Shown: positions 9,584 through 18,418 of the stretch, piece after piece
Layout of the letters: each line of letters starts with the position of its first letter
How positions within the stretch are numbered: the stretch's first letter is position 1
Assembly (NCBI RefSeq): GCF_964026475.1
Contig: NZ_OZ032151.1
Span: forward strand, 1,240,001 to 1,304,000
Reading direction: 5' to 3'
DNA: 64,000 nt
Source of the DNA: Candidatus Tisiphia endosymbiont of Nemotelus nigrinus
GTDB taxonomy: Bacteria; Pseudomonadota; Alphaproteobacteria; Rickettsiales; Rickettsiaceae
The notes under the pieces: model-generated
Told to the model about the DNA's origin: nothing
The model's input: the letters and a program-made list of their open reading frames with translations, nothing else
The model's database searches: none
Translations under genes and position numbers: made by a program

Positions 9584-10823
9584 ATCACAAGAAGTTGTAA
9601 CTTTTGGCTGCCGATTAAATATTTATGAAAGTGAAGTGATTAGAACTAACCTAGCTCTTTCTGGCTTAGAAAATGTTATGGTATTTAATACTTGTTGTGT
9701 CACTAAGGAAGCTGAGAAACAATCACGTCAAGCAATTCGTAAAGCTAAGAAAAATAATCCTGATGTGAAAATTATTGTTACTGGTTGTGCTGCTCAGAAT
9801 AACCCAGCTATTTTTGCTAATATGGTTGAGGTTGATAAAGTAATTGGTAATGAGGAAAAATTGATTGCTAGCAATTATCAATTTACCGAAGAAAAAGTGG
9901 CAGTAAACGATATAATGTCTGTTGCTGAAACTGCTAATCATCTGGTGGCTAGTTTTGATGGCAAATCTCGTGCCTTTATTCAGGTGCAGAATGGTTGTAA
10001 TCATCGTTGTACCTTCTGTATTATACCTTATGCTAGAGGAAATAGCCGGTCAGTACCGATGGGGGTGATCGTACAGCAGTTAAGGACATTAGTAGCCAAT
10101 GGTTATAATGAAGTAGTATTTACTGGAGTTGACGTTACGGCATATGGGCCAGATCTGCCAGGAACTCCAACTTTTGCTCAGATGATTAGAAGGATTATCG
10201 GGCTGATTCCAGAGCTAAGAAGACTTAGATTATCTTCTATTGATGTAGCTGAAATCGATGATGATTTGTTCGATCTGATGGCTTATGCTCCGCAAATTAT
10301 GCCGCATTTTCATATTAGTCTACAAGCGGGGGATGACATGATACTTAAACGTATGAAACGCCGCCATAATCGTCAGAATGTTATTGATTTCTGTCATAAA
10401 TTACGTAATTTAAGAGCAAATGTATCATTTGGGGCAGATATCATAGCCGGTTTTCCGACGGAAAATGAGACAATGTTTGAGAATACAAGAAAACTTATCT
10501 CTGAGGCGGATTTGCAATATTTACATGTTTTCCCTTATTCTGAACGCGATGAAACTCCAGCTGCCAGAATGCCGCAAGTAGCAAAATCCGTTAGAAAAGC
10601 CAGAGCAGAAATTTTAAGGGTAACAGGGGAGCAACAATTACAGCAATTTTTCCAAAGGAATGTAGGACACGAAGTAGAATTACTTGTAGAACAAAATAAC
10701 ATGGCTCATACAGAAAATTTTATTCCAGTAAAATTGCAAGGTAGTTTTGATGTTGGGCAAATTATTAAAGCTCGGTTAGTTGCTATAGAAGGTAATCACA
10801 TGATTTCAGAAATTTTGGTATGA
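9576..10823 (+). CDS. mtaB: tRNA (N6-threonylcarbamoyladenosine-2-methylthio) transferase
   Basis: Radical-SAM methylthiotransferase that converts t6A37 to ms2t6A37 in tRNAs reading ANN codons. The N-terminal domain has the three auxiliary cluster cysteines (Cys12, Cys40/41, Cys71). The radical-SAM motif CxxxCxxC is at 141-148 (CNHRCTFC). The YARG and FADIIAGFPTE-type segments and a C-terminal TRAM-like region follow. The MtaB subfamily fits better than MiaB from the TFGCRLN start. The ATG at 9576 has GGAGAG upstream; the start lies within the end of dapF, so the two are coupled. tsaE (19814) makes the t6A substrate. Confidence 0.9.
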   Translation: MAKSQEVVTFGCRLNIYESEVIRTNLALSGLENVMVFNTCCVTKEAEKQSRQAIRKAKKNNPDVKIIVTGCAAQNNPAIFANMVEVDKVIGNEEKLIASNYQFTEEKVAVNDIMSVAETANHLVASFDGKSRAFIQVQNGCNHRCTFCIIPYARGNSRSVPMGVIVQQLRTLVANGYNEVVFTGVDVTAYGPDLPGTPTFAQMIRRIIGLIPELRRLRLSSIDVAEIDDDLFDLMAYAPQIMPHFHISLQAGDDMILKRMKRRHNRQNVIDFCHKLRNLRANVSFGADIIAGFPTENETMFENTRKLISEADLQYLHVFPYSERDETPAARMPQVAKSVRKARAEILRVTGEQQLQQFFQRNVGHEVELLVEQNNMAHTENFIPVKLQGSFDVGQIIKARLVAIEGNHMISEILV

Positions 10824-10830
10824 AAATTGC

Positions 10831-11009
10831 TATAGCTAACCCGAGAAGGTTTTAGCCACTAGTATACTTCCGTCATTGCGAGGAGCTACTTTAGTAGCAA
10901 CGAAGCAATCTATTTCTAATCACTTTTTGGATTGCTTCGTTGCTACTAAAGTAGCTCCTCGCAATGACGGAAGTATACTAGTGGCTAAAACCTTCTCGGG
11001 TTAGCTATA
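10831..11009. repeat. RPE-A, long perfect palindrome
   Basis: Arms of about 80 bp, running from TATAGCTAACCCGAG to GGATTGCTTCG in mirror form, are essentially identical and surround a spacer of about 17 bp (near 10912-10930). It is the cleanest copy of the family and gives its consensus: an outer TATAGCTAACCCGAGAAGG, a middle GTCATTGCGAGGAGC and an inner GAAGCAATC. As RNA it would form a very long hairpin between mtaB and gpsA. It accounts for most of that gap. Confidence 0.9.
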
Positions 11010-11114
11010 TAATACCTCATGGCTTTCTGAACACTATTTTAGCTCTCCGTTTACGAGGAGATGACAAACATTGCCTTAGATCAACTATGGCTAAACACTA
11101 ATTGAGTTAGTTAT

Positions 11115-12071
11115 ATGAAAAAATTTAAAAATATTGCTGTCTATGGTGGTGGTAGTTGGGGAACTGCACTAGCTTGCCAGGTGGCAAGATGTTATGAGGA
11201 TGTCTCGATATTGGTGCGTGAGAATAATATTATTGAGGAAATATTAAATAATCGAACTAATAGCAAATATCTTGGTTCTGATATTATCCTTCCTAGTAAT
11301 ATAACTCCTTGTAGTAATTTATCAGACATCTTAGATAAAGAAGTAATAATTATTGCAGTACCATCTTTTGTTTTCCAGGAAACTTTGAAGATATTAAAAG
11401 ATGCTGGGATATCTGACAACGTGGTGTTATTAGTTGCAACTAAGGGATTTGGTAGAAACCCTACGGAGTTATTATCTGATAAAGTAAAAGCCATATTGCC
11501 AGCTAATCCTTTAGCCTTTATAGCTGGACCTAACCTAGCTAAAGAAGTTGCTCAAGATTTATTAACTTCAGTTACCATTGCCTCTTTAGATGTTAATCTT
11601 GCTAGACGACTAGCAATTAGTTTAGCATCGCAACAATTTAAGGTTACCATAACTGACTATGTGGTAGTGATGCAAGTAGCATCGGCTGTTAAGAATATTA
11701 TAGCAATAAAGAGTGGTTGGTATGATGCAAAAGGTTATGGACAGAATGCGAAAGCTGGTCTTATAACCCAAGGGCTTCAAGAAATAAAAATGTTGTCTGA
11801 GGCAATTGATGGAGAGTTTGGGGATGCTTCTATTTTATGTGCTCCAGGTATATTAGGGGATTTGGTGTTAACTTGTTATTCTAAAGAGTCGCGAAATACT
11901 AGATTTGGTTATGAACTTGGTAAGAATTTGGATGTTATAAATTTTTTAAACCAAAATTTATACTTAGTGGAAGGGCTAGAATCTGCTAGACTGGTATTGG
12001 ATCTCATAAGAAAATATGACCTAGTATTGCCAGTTATTGAGTCAGTAATCAAAGAACTGAAAATAGCATGA
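11115..12071 (+). CDS. gpsA: Glycerol-3-phosphate dehydrogenase [NAD(P)+]
   Basis: Reduces dihydroxyacetone phosphate to sn-glycerol-3-phosphate for phospholipid synthesis. The Rossmann motif is visible at the N-terminus (YGGGSWGTALA). Typical segments follow: FIAGPNLAKEV, the substrate-site region SAVKNIIAIKSGW, and GILGDLVLTCYSKESRN. The 318-residue length is normal. The stop overlaps the mreD start (ATGA at 12068-12071), so the two are probably one transcription unit with mrdA. Confidence 0.95.
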   Translation: MKKFKNIAVYGGGSWGTALACQVARCYEDVSILVRENNIIEEILNNRTNSKYLGSDIILPSNITPCSNLSDILDKEVIIIAVPSFVFQETLKILKDAGISDNVVLLVATKGFGRNPTELLSDKVKAILPANPLAFIAGPNLAKEVAQDLLTSVTIASLDVNLARRLAISLASQQFKVTITDYVVVMQVASAVKNIIAIKSGWYDAKGYGQNAKAGLITQGLQEIKMLSEAIDGEFGDASILCAPGILGDLVLTCYSKESRNTRFGYELGKNLDVINFLNQNLYLVEGLESARLVLDLIRKYDLVLPVIESVIKELKIA

Positions 12072-12595
12072 GATTCTTTAGCAAATTATTACAAATAGTC
12101 AGTAAAATAATATTATTAGAATTTTGTTTATTATTGGTGATATTTCCGCTAGAAAATTTTAGAATTAATGCAAAAACTGTTATTTTCCCAGCTTTTGAAG
12201 TTAGTTTACTTTACTATTTTTCTACATTTTATCATATTGGTTTTTGGCTAATATTTTTAGTAGGAATAATTTTTGACCAATTATATTCTATGCCAATTGG
12301 TACAAATTCCTTGGTTCTCATAACTGCTCACATAATTTTACAATTTGCCGGAAAATTTTTTATAGTTAGAAGTTATTTAACCAATTTTCTAATTTTTTGG
12401 TTCTATTATTTTTTTATATTACATTTTAGATATTTGCTAATTTTAACTAAAGGCTTAGCTTCCCAAGGGTATCTTGCGATGTTAATGCATTATCTCACCA
12501 CGATATTCTCTTATAATTTACTACGAATTCCACTTGATAAGGCCTTGTCCCTCAAGCCTCAAAGAATTGTTGTCAAAGATAAGTATGCTAAATAA
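12068..12595 (+). CDS. mreD: Rod-shape determining protein MreD
   Basis: A polytopic inner-membrane component of the elongasome. The 175-residue protein is almost entirely hydrophobic with about five membrane segments. It contains the MreD-like FLVGIIFDQLYSMPIGTNSLVLI stretch (loop DxxxxxPxG between helices). Primary conservation in MreD is low, so the assignment rests on topology, length and position directly before mrdA (PBP2). It overlaps gpsA by 4 bp and mrdA by 11 bp. Confidence 0.85.
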   Translation: MRFFSKLLQIVSKIILLEFCLLLVIFPLENFRINAKTVIFPAFEVSLLYYFSTFYHIGFWLIFLVGIIFDQLYSMPIGTNSLVLITAHIILQFAGKFFIVRSYLTNFLIFWFYYFFILHFRYLLILTKGLASQGYLAMLMHYLTTIFSYNLLRIPLDKALSLKPQRIVVKDKYAK

Positions 12596-14366
12596 TAAAA
12601 TATTACATAACCAATTAATATCAAGACGAGCTTTTCTCGTAGGTTCAGGAAAACTGACATTATTTTCATTATTGGCTGGAAAAATGTTTTACATGCAGTT
12701 ATTTGAAAGTGATAAATATCGTACTCTATCTGACAAAAATCGTATAAGTTTTATTCTAGTTCCGCCCTTCAGGGGGCAAGTTTATGATGTTAATGGTAAT
12801 GTTCTAGCTACAAATAAAACTTGTTTCAGGTTATTGCTTGATATGCATAATGGCAATGATTACAAGCAGGAATTAACTTTAGTAGCAAATATCTTACAAC
12901 TAACTGAGGAAAAACAAAATTACATTAATCAAAAAATAAAAAAAGCCAATAGACGTATTCCTTTACCTATACTAGACAATCTCACTTGGCAACAAATGTC
13001 ACTCATTGAAGAGCAAAAGTTAAATTTAACTTCTATTTTTGTAGATGTTGGATATGTAAGATTTTACCGTTTTTCAGAAGCAGCTTGTCATGTGATAGGG
13101 TACACTGGGCAGATTAATGAGCAAGAAAAACAAGAATTAGAAATTAATAATTTAGGGGATTTTAATATTGGCAAATCTGGTGTAGAAAAATATTATGAAG
13201 AAAAATTACGTGGAAAATTTGGTTATAAGCAGATAGAAGTAAATGCTTTAGGCAAACAAGTTAGAGAAATCACCAGTCTTCCAAGTCAGCCAGGAGATGA
13301 CTTGCATCTAAATATTGATATAGAGTTGCAACAAAAAGTGCAGTCTTATTTAAATAAACAAGGTTGTTCCGCTATAGTTATCGATACCACTACTGGTAAT
13401 GTGTTGGTGTTGGCTATGTCGCCGGTATTTGAGGCCAATAATTTTATAAAATTGTCTCAAGATTATTGGCAAAGTTTAATTAATGATCCTTATAAACCGT
13501 TGATTAATAAGGCAATACAAAGTACTTATCCCCCTGGCTCTATTTTTAAAATTATCACAATTTTAGCTGGGTTAGAAAGTGGAATTAAGCCGGATAAAAC
13601 GGTTAATTGTACTGGAGAATCAGTATTAGGTAATAATAGTTTCCGGTGCTGGAGTCGTCATGGTCATGGTACAGTTGATATGTATAATTCCATTAAACAT
13701 TCTTGTAATTCTTATATGTATGAAATATCTCGCTTAACAGGTCATAAAAGAATATTAGATATGGCGAGAAATTTTGGTTTCGGCACAAAAACTGGTATTG
13801 ATTTGACTGGAGAAGCATCAGGTTTTCTTCCTTCAGAAGAATGGAAAATGAAAAAGTTTAACTCTAAATGGACGATTGGTGATACTTTTAATTTATCGAT
13901 AGGGCAGGGGTTCTTATCAGCTACTCCAATCCAGTTAGCTAGGTTTGTAACAGCAATTGCTAGTAATGGGAAATTGTATAACCCGAGAATTGCTAAAGAT
14001 ATATCAGTGTTTGACCAAGTCAATATCAATCAGAAATATTTAGATATTTTAAAAGAAGGTATGTATAAAGCAGTTAATACCGAAGGAGGGACTGCCTATT
14101 ATAGTAGAATTTTGACAGAAGGGCGTCAATTAGCTGGTAAAACAGGTACGGCCCAAGTACAAGCAAAAGCTAATATAGATGATGATTTAAGTAGTAAATC
14201 AGTTATTTGGCAAAGGCGTAACCATGCTATATTTGCCGGGTTCGCTCCCTATCAACAACCTCGTTACTCTATTCTAGTCTTTGTCGATCATGGTGGAGGC
14301 GGAGGCAGGGCAGCAGCTCCTATAGCCAGTAAAATTATGACTATGGTGCTTGATAAATATAGCTAA
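12585..14366 (+). CDS. mrdA: Penicillin-binding protein 2, peptidoglycan transpeptidase
   Basis: Class B PBP of the elongasome, which cross-links peptidoglycan during lateral growth. The chosen ATG at 12585 gives 593 residues with one N-terminal membrane anchor (about 22-40). A pedestal domain and the three transpeptidase motifs follow: SxxK with Ser319/Lys322 (PPGSIFK), SCN in HSCNSYMYE, and KTG in AGKTGTAQ. The frame is open upstream to 12534, but that lies inside mreD. Presence with dapF and ampG argues for a functional, if minimal, wall. Confidence 0.95.
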   Translation: MLNNKILHNQLISRRAFLVGSGKLTLFSLLAGKMFYMQLFESDKYRTLSDKNRISFILVPPFRGQVYDVNGNVLATNKTCFRLLLDMHNGNDYKQELTLVANILQLTEEKQNYINQKIKKANRRIPLPILDNLTWQQMSLIEEQKLNLTSIFVDVGYVRFYRFSEAACHVIGYTGQINEQEKQELEINNLGDFNIGKSGVEKYYEEKLRGKFGYKQIEVNALGKQVREITSLPSQPGDDLHLNIDIELQQKVQSYLNKQGCSAIVIDTTTGNVLVLAMSPVFEANNFIKLSQDYWQSLINDPYKPLINKAIQSTYPPGSIFKIITILAGLESGIKPDKTVNCTGESVLGNNSFRCWSRHGHGTVDMYNSIKHSCNSYMYEISRLTGHKRILDMARNFGFGTKTGIDLTGEASGFLPSEEWKMKKFNSKWTIGDTFNLSIGQGFLSATPIQLARFVTAIASNGKLYNPRIAKDISVFDQVNINQKYLDILKEGMYKAVNTEGGTAYYSRILTEGRQLAGKTGTAQVQAKANIDDDLSSKSVIWQRRNHAIFAGFAPYQQPRYSILVFVDHGGGGGRAAAPIASKIMTMVLDKYS

Positions 14367-14500
14367 CGAGATTAGCAGAGGCAAGTAATTTTGCTTTCCA
14401 GTTTGAGATACCTTATATTCACTACTAATCTCCACTACACTTTTTGTTATCACTGATTAATTCTATAGCTAACTCAGCCTTAAATCCTGGTTCATATTAT

Positions 14501-14565
14501 TTCTTCCCGACTTCCGCAGTTTTTGATAAGGTCAAAGGTTGGAAGGGGCATGGATATAAGGGTTA
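14501..14565 (+). repeat. Left arm of an inverted repeat bracketing the Rpn gene
   Basis: TTCTTCCCGACTTCCGCA and, further on, GGAAGGGGCATGGATATAAGGGTTA recur in inverted orientation at 15871-15934. A middle part of about 20 bp is less alike. The two arms enclose about 1.3 kb containing one Rpn-type gene and a palindromic repeat. A small frame running through this arm (14444-14635) is not considered a gene. Confidence 0.75.
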
Positions 14566-14600
14566 CAGATTTTTAGGCACAGCATTATTTGCTCATCTGC

Positions 14601-15512
14601 TTATTCTTCTTTCAACTGTTCTATTTCTTCAATAGTTAACCCGGTAAATTCAATGATTTCATCCATTGGCTTTCTTTTAGTCAACATTTTTTTTGCCACA
14701 ACTATAGCATTTTCTTTAATACCTTCAGCTTTACCTCTAGCTTCAGCATCTTCAATTTTTTGCTGTTCTACCGCTAAATTATCAAGACGAGCTTTGGTCA
14801 TTTGTTCATAGGTGTTAAGCTCTGCCTCTGACCAGCTAGCTTGGTCTACCGCTTCAAAGGCTCTTCTAATAATTTCATCTTTACCTATTAAATGCTCTAT
14901 TTCTGTTAATGTTAATTTACTATCTCCGGCATGCTTAAAAAAGTACACCCACTTTTCTTCTATAGTCTTCAACTCATCTACAGCTTTGTTGAATTTTGCT
15001 AACTCTAAAAATACAAAGTAAAAATCTTTTAAATCATGGGCATAGCTCTCCGTATCTAAAAGACGATGTTCTGATTTCCAATGTTTTTTATCTTCAAACA
15101 TCACAAAATCTGCTATTGCTAAAAATATTACTCCTTTTAATTTGGCGTATACTGCCAATTTCTTATGCTTCTCATCTTCCTCAACTCTTTGCTGAGAATA
15201 TGCTTTAGCAGCATAAAATTGAGCTCTTTTTTCAAACCCTGGGTGTTTGCTTACCTGCATCTCCACTATGAATTGATTACCGTGTTGATCTTTACATAAC
15301 ACATCAACAATAGACTTTCTATAAATAGCAATATCAGGGTCTTGGATAGTGGGTAAAAACGTCACCTCAATTATTTTCTCATTTCCTTCACACTTAAGAA
15401 CATCATTTAAAAAATGCACAAGTATATCTTTGTTCTTTTCCGTACCAAAGATTTTACGAAAACAAAAATCATTTTTAGGATCAAGAAACTTTGATAAAAA
15501 CATGTAATCCAA
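14601..15512 (-). CDS. Rpn-type PD-(D/E)XK nuclease / putative transposase
   Basis: A 303-residue member of the recombination-promoting nuclease (YhgA/PD-(D/E)XK transposase) group that is abundant in rickettsiae. The N-terminal LDPKNDFCFRKIFG and the nuclease core are visible: SIVDVLCKDQHGNQF followed by IVEMQ, that is D...ExQ at about residues 68-84. A charged linker with a KAEGIKE repeat and a tail AKKMLTKRKPMDEIIEFTGL close it. Nearly the same tail ends the second Rpn gene at 34750-35661. The gene is flanked by inverted repeats, consistent with mobility. In vivo activity is unknown. Confidence 0.85.
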   Translation of the reverse strand: MDYMFLSKFLDPKNDFCFRKIFGTEKNKDILVHFLNDVLKCEGNEKIIEVTFLPTIQDPDIAIYRKSIVDVLCKDQHGNQFIVEMQVSKHPGFEKRAQFYAAKAYSQQRVEEDEKHKKLAVYAKLKGVIFLAIADFVMFEDKKHWKSEHRLLDTESYAHDLKDFYFVFLELAKFNKAVDELKTIEEKWVYFFKHAGDSKLTLTEIEHLIGKDEIIRRAFEAVDQASWSEAELNTYEQMTKARLDNLAVEQQKIEDAEARGKAEGIKENAIVVAKKMLTKRKPMDEIIEFTGLTIEEIEQLKEE

Positions 15513-15707
15513 CCTCTTAATTATTATTAAATGTTATCTTTATTTATCTGGTTCATTAGCCCATTTGAGCTGAACCCTTTATGCTTATTTTACCATCTTC
15601 TTTACTAAAAAGCTTGCAATAAATTGATTTTAATGGCTCTTTTGTTAGTAAATTTGGTAGGGATGAGTTAATTGATAGTTTCATTTGCTCCTTACCATTG
15701 GGCTTAT
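15513..15707. other. Gap with no supported gene
   Basis: A minus-strand frame (15556-15780) contains a plausible protein-like stretch, KLSINSSLPNLLTKEPLKS, but begins inside a palindromic repeat, has no ribosome binding site and matches nothing I recognise. It may be a remnant of a degraded gene. Confidence 0.4.
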
Positions 15708-15853
15708 TAGACTTGCTGCATAAATCAAAGATAGTTGAGGGATTTTTAGGAGAAACGAAGCCGGCTACCTTCGCGTACACAGACGTACGTGAGGAGCGGA
15801 GGCGAGTTTCGACGACAAAATCACCAACTAGATTGACTTATGCAGTAAGTCTA
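15708..15853. repeat. RPE-B palindromic element, copy 1
   Basis: A 146-bp element bounded by inverted TAGACTTnCTGCATAA ends, with GGATTTTTAGGAGAAACGAAG on one side and GTTTCGACGACAAAATCACC on the other. An equally long copy lies at 32007-32152 in the opposite orientation, overlapping the end of ruvB. It resembles the class of Rickettsia palindromic elements known to enter genes. Confidence 0.85.
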
Positions 15854-15870
15854 TTGTGCCTAGTAATACA

Positions 15871-15934
15871 TAACCCTTATATCCATGCCCCTTCCAATTT
15901 CGGGCTTTCTCAAAATTGCGGAAGTCGGGAAGAA
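15871..15934 (-). repeat. Right arm of the inverted repeat bracketing the Rpn gene
   Basis: This is the inverted counterpart of 14501-14565: TAACCCTTATATCCATGCCC at the inner side and TGCGGAAGTCGGGAAGAA at the outer side. It joins directly to RPE-A-type sequence at 15935. Confidence 0.75.
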
Positions 15935-16092
15935 GCAATCTAATGAATTTGGATTGCCGCAACTACTACGTGGTTTCGCAATGATATATGTACTATACTC
16001 GTCATTGCGAGAAAGACCGTAGGTCGACGAAGCAATCCCATAAAGTAACTAAGAATGGATTGCCACGACCACTCACGTGGTCTTGCTAATAG
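15935..16092. repeat. RPE-A-type repeats, two adjoining partial copies
   Basis: Inverted units GCAATCTAATGAATTTGGATTGCC...CACGTGGTTTCGCAATG and GTCATTGCGAGAAAGACCGTAGGTCGACGAAGC...GTGGTCTTGC lie head to tail. They complete the gap between the Rpn gene and the ABC exporter, together with the truncated MITE-A that follows. Confidence 0.7.
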
Positions 16093-16231
16093 CGCTGTGC
16101 TATTTTCCCTATGGCTTTCAAACTTCATGCGTAAGGTTAATACTTATTTTTTCCTTTCAATTTATTTGTTTTTTAACAAATTTACTCGGATTAATCTATT
16201 TTTTTTGTTCCTATTTTATGGGGGCATTATA

Positions 16232-16359
16232 TTAATGGATTTTTTAGCGAAAATTAATAAGATTTTTTCCGGAATAGTATACCTATTTTAAAAAAATCTT
16301 ATAATTTGCAGCAAAAAAGACTTTATTCACCAATTGAATAAGCTTTATTAAGTGTCTAG
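16232..16359. repeat. MITE-A, truncated copy
   Basis: It begins inside the element at TTAATGGATTTTTTAGCG and reaches a degenerate right end AAGCTTTATTAAGTGTCTAG. The left terminus is missing. It lies 4 bp from the end of the ABC transporter gene. The internal ATGGATTTTTTAGCG reads MDFLA, but no gene is implied. Confidence 0.8.
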
Positions 16360-16363
16360 GAAG

Positions 16364-18133
16364 TTAATCCATTTGTTTATACGGTAAAAATCCTCTATAT
16401 TGTGCATCCCAAAGAGTTTTATATAGCCCTCCTTTAGCGATTAATATAGCATGAGTACCGTCTTCCACAATTTTGCCACGCTTGAATACTAAAATACGAT
16501 CCATATGCAGCAATGTTGATAAACGGTGGGCAATGACTATAGTTGTAGCATTACTGGTTTCCAAAACTTCATCAATAGATTTTTGAATTAGAGCCTCGGT
16601 TGGTGAATCAAGTGCCGATGTTGCTTCATCTAAAATAAGGATTGGTGCATTTTTTAAAATAGCTCTAGCAATTGCAATCCTTTGCCGTTGCCCGCCACTT
16701 ACTTTTACCCCTCGTTCACCAACTATTGAATGGTAACCATTGGGCATTCGTAGAATATCATCATGTATTCTAGCTTTTTTACATGCTTCTTCAATCTCTG
16801 GTAAAGTAGCATCATATTTAGCTAGCTGCAAATTTTCTAGAATAGAACGATGAAACATCGTAATATCTTGCGGGATTACTGAAATATTGCTTCTTAGCGA
16901 CTCTTCCGTTACCTGTGAGATATCATATCCATCAACTAAAATAGCTCCGCTTTGCAAATTGAAATATCGGAGTAAACATTTGATCAAGGTAGTTTTTCCA
17001 GCCCCTGATGTACCAACTATTCCGATCCTTTCTCCAGCTTTGATATGCAATGTAAGATTGTCAAATATATTATCTCCACCACTACCATAGTTGAAGGTGA
17101 CATCTTGATATTTAATATCCCCTTTGATAGGAGGAAGCAGCTTAGCATTTTCTGCATCGGTAACATCTGAGATAGTATTAATAAAGTTATATGAAGATTT
17201 GATGGCAGCAATTTTGGGGTTGATGGAAAATATTATATTGTCTAATAACTGATCAATCGCCCATTCAATGTTAAAAGTAATTATTATACTAACGGCAGAA
17301 TCACCAGCAGTGATTTGTCCAGTTTTGTATAAATATGCTGTCACAAATATTTGGGCTGCTGCCAATAGAGTAATTAATATGCTATCGGTTAAATCTACAT
17401 AATAAGCATCATATACCCGAGTTTTTCGATCCCAACCTTTCCACTTATCAATGGCAGGTAGGAGCTTTAATTTCATCTCTGTCCAAACATTGCCAATAAT
17501 TTTAATACCAAAAATGTTGGCAATAGAGTCGTTGATAATGCCTACTGCTTCTTGTCGTGCCTTAACATATTCTTCTTGCAGCTGCATTTGTTTTTGGAGC
17601 AAAACTGACAATATTGGTACATATACTGCAATAAAAACAATTAACACTCCAGCGATCTTATAATTTATTGTACACAAAAATATTATGCCAATTATAACAG
17701 CTGTAAGTTGTGCCAAAGAACGATAAAGAATAGTAGTAACAGTTATAATAGCATCTTGGAAATCAGCAATTTTACTGGCAATTTCTCCTGATAAATGGGA
17801 ATCAAACCAATGCAAAGAATGTTTCATAGTCTTGTTGTAAGTATCTTCAACAATTTCAGCCAGCATCACTGGCTTATATTTAATATCAAAAAGCCTGCCA
17901 ATAAAATACATTCCGTGGTACGTCATTTTATATAATACGAACAAGATAAGAAGTAGGGTAACATTATCACTTGGATTCTTGGCAATAATATCAATAATTT
18001 CTCTAACTTGATAATTAACAAAAGTGCTAAATAGAGCAACCGAAAGAGCTATAAAGATACGGCTAGCTAGGTATATGCGGTATTTGTAAGCCAAGCAGTA
18101 TAAATATGATTTTAGTTGGTAGTTTGAGCCCAT
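16364..18133 (-). CDS. ABC exporter, fused membrane and ATPase domains (MsbA-like)
   Basis: A 589-residue half-transporter that works as a homodimer. The N-terminal membrane domain (about 1-320) has six hydrophobic segments. The ATPase domain carries Walker A (GTSGAGKTT), the signature VSGGQRQRIAIARAIL, Walker B ILILDEATSALD and the switch histidine in IVIAHRLSTL. The fold matches lipid A/lipid or peptide exporters. Rickettsiae have more than one MsbA-like protein, so the substrate cannot be fixed from sequence. It is isolated by gaps on both sides. Confidence 0.88.
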   Translation of the reverse strand: MGSNYQLKSYLYCLAYKYRIYLASRIFIALSVALFSTFVNYQVREIIDIIAKNPSDNVTLLLILFVLYKMTYHGMYFIGRLFDIKYKPVMLAEIVEDTYNKTMKHSLHWFDSHLSGEIASKIADFQDAIITVTTILYRSLAQLTAVIIGIIFLCTINYKIAGVLIVFIAVYVPILSVLLQKQMQLQEEYVKARQEAVGIINDSIANIFGIKIIGNVWTEMKLKLLPAIDKWKGWDRKTRVYDAYYVDLTDSILITLLAAAQIFVTAYLYKTGQITAGDSAVSIIITFNIEWAIDQLLDNIIFSINPKIAAIKSSYNFINTISDVTDAENAKLLPPIKGDIKYQDVTFNYGSGGDNIFDNLTLHIKAGERIGIVGTSGAGKTTLIKCLLRYFNLQSGAILVDGYDISQVTEESLRSNISVIPQDITMFHRSILENLQLAKYDATLPEIEEACKKARIHDDILRMPNGYHSIVGERGVKVSGGQRQRIAIARAILKNAPILILDEATSALDSPTEALIQKSIDEVLETSNATTIVIAHRLSTLLHMDRILVFKRGKIVEDGTHAILIAKGGLYKTLWDAQYRGFLPYKQMD

Positions 18134-18418
18134 AAAAATATTTCTTCTAGATTATGCAAAAATGCACTTTATTATAGCAGGTTATACTCCCCCACTAAGT
18201 GTTTTTTTAGGATTTTTTAATTATGACTGCATTTGCTAACAAAGTAATTGTCTGTAAATAGAATATAAATGTCTTTAATTATAACAGACCTATGTTGCAT
18301 CAGGACGTTGCTAAGAAAGACCTCTTTTTGTTATGGCAAATGGGTAAATGTATACGGGTTATCTATACATAAATATGTTACTTTTTCCATTATCAATAAC
18401 ATTATGGTATTTTTAAAG

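Noticed and set aside
14444..14635. 63-codon plus-strand frame after mrdA
   Set aside because: It runs through an inverted-repeat arm and the 3' end of the opposite Rpn gene; no ribosome binding site and no recognisable protein.
15556..15780. Minus-strand frame with a protein-like composition
   Set aside because: Its start lies in a palindromic repeat and it lacks a start signal; kept only as a possible remnant.
16055..16291. Frame spanning RPE-A and MITE-A sequence
   Set aside because: Entirely made of repeat sequence and AT-rich filler; translation reflects the repeats, not a gene.
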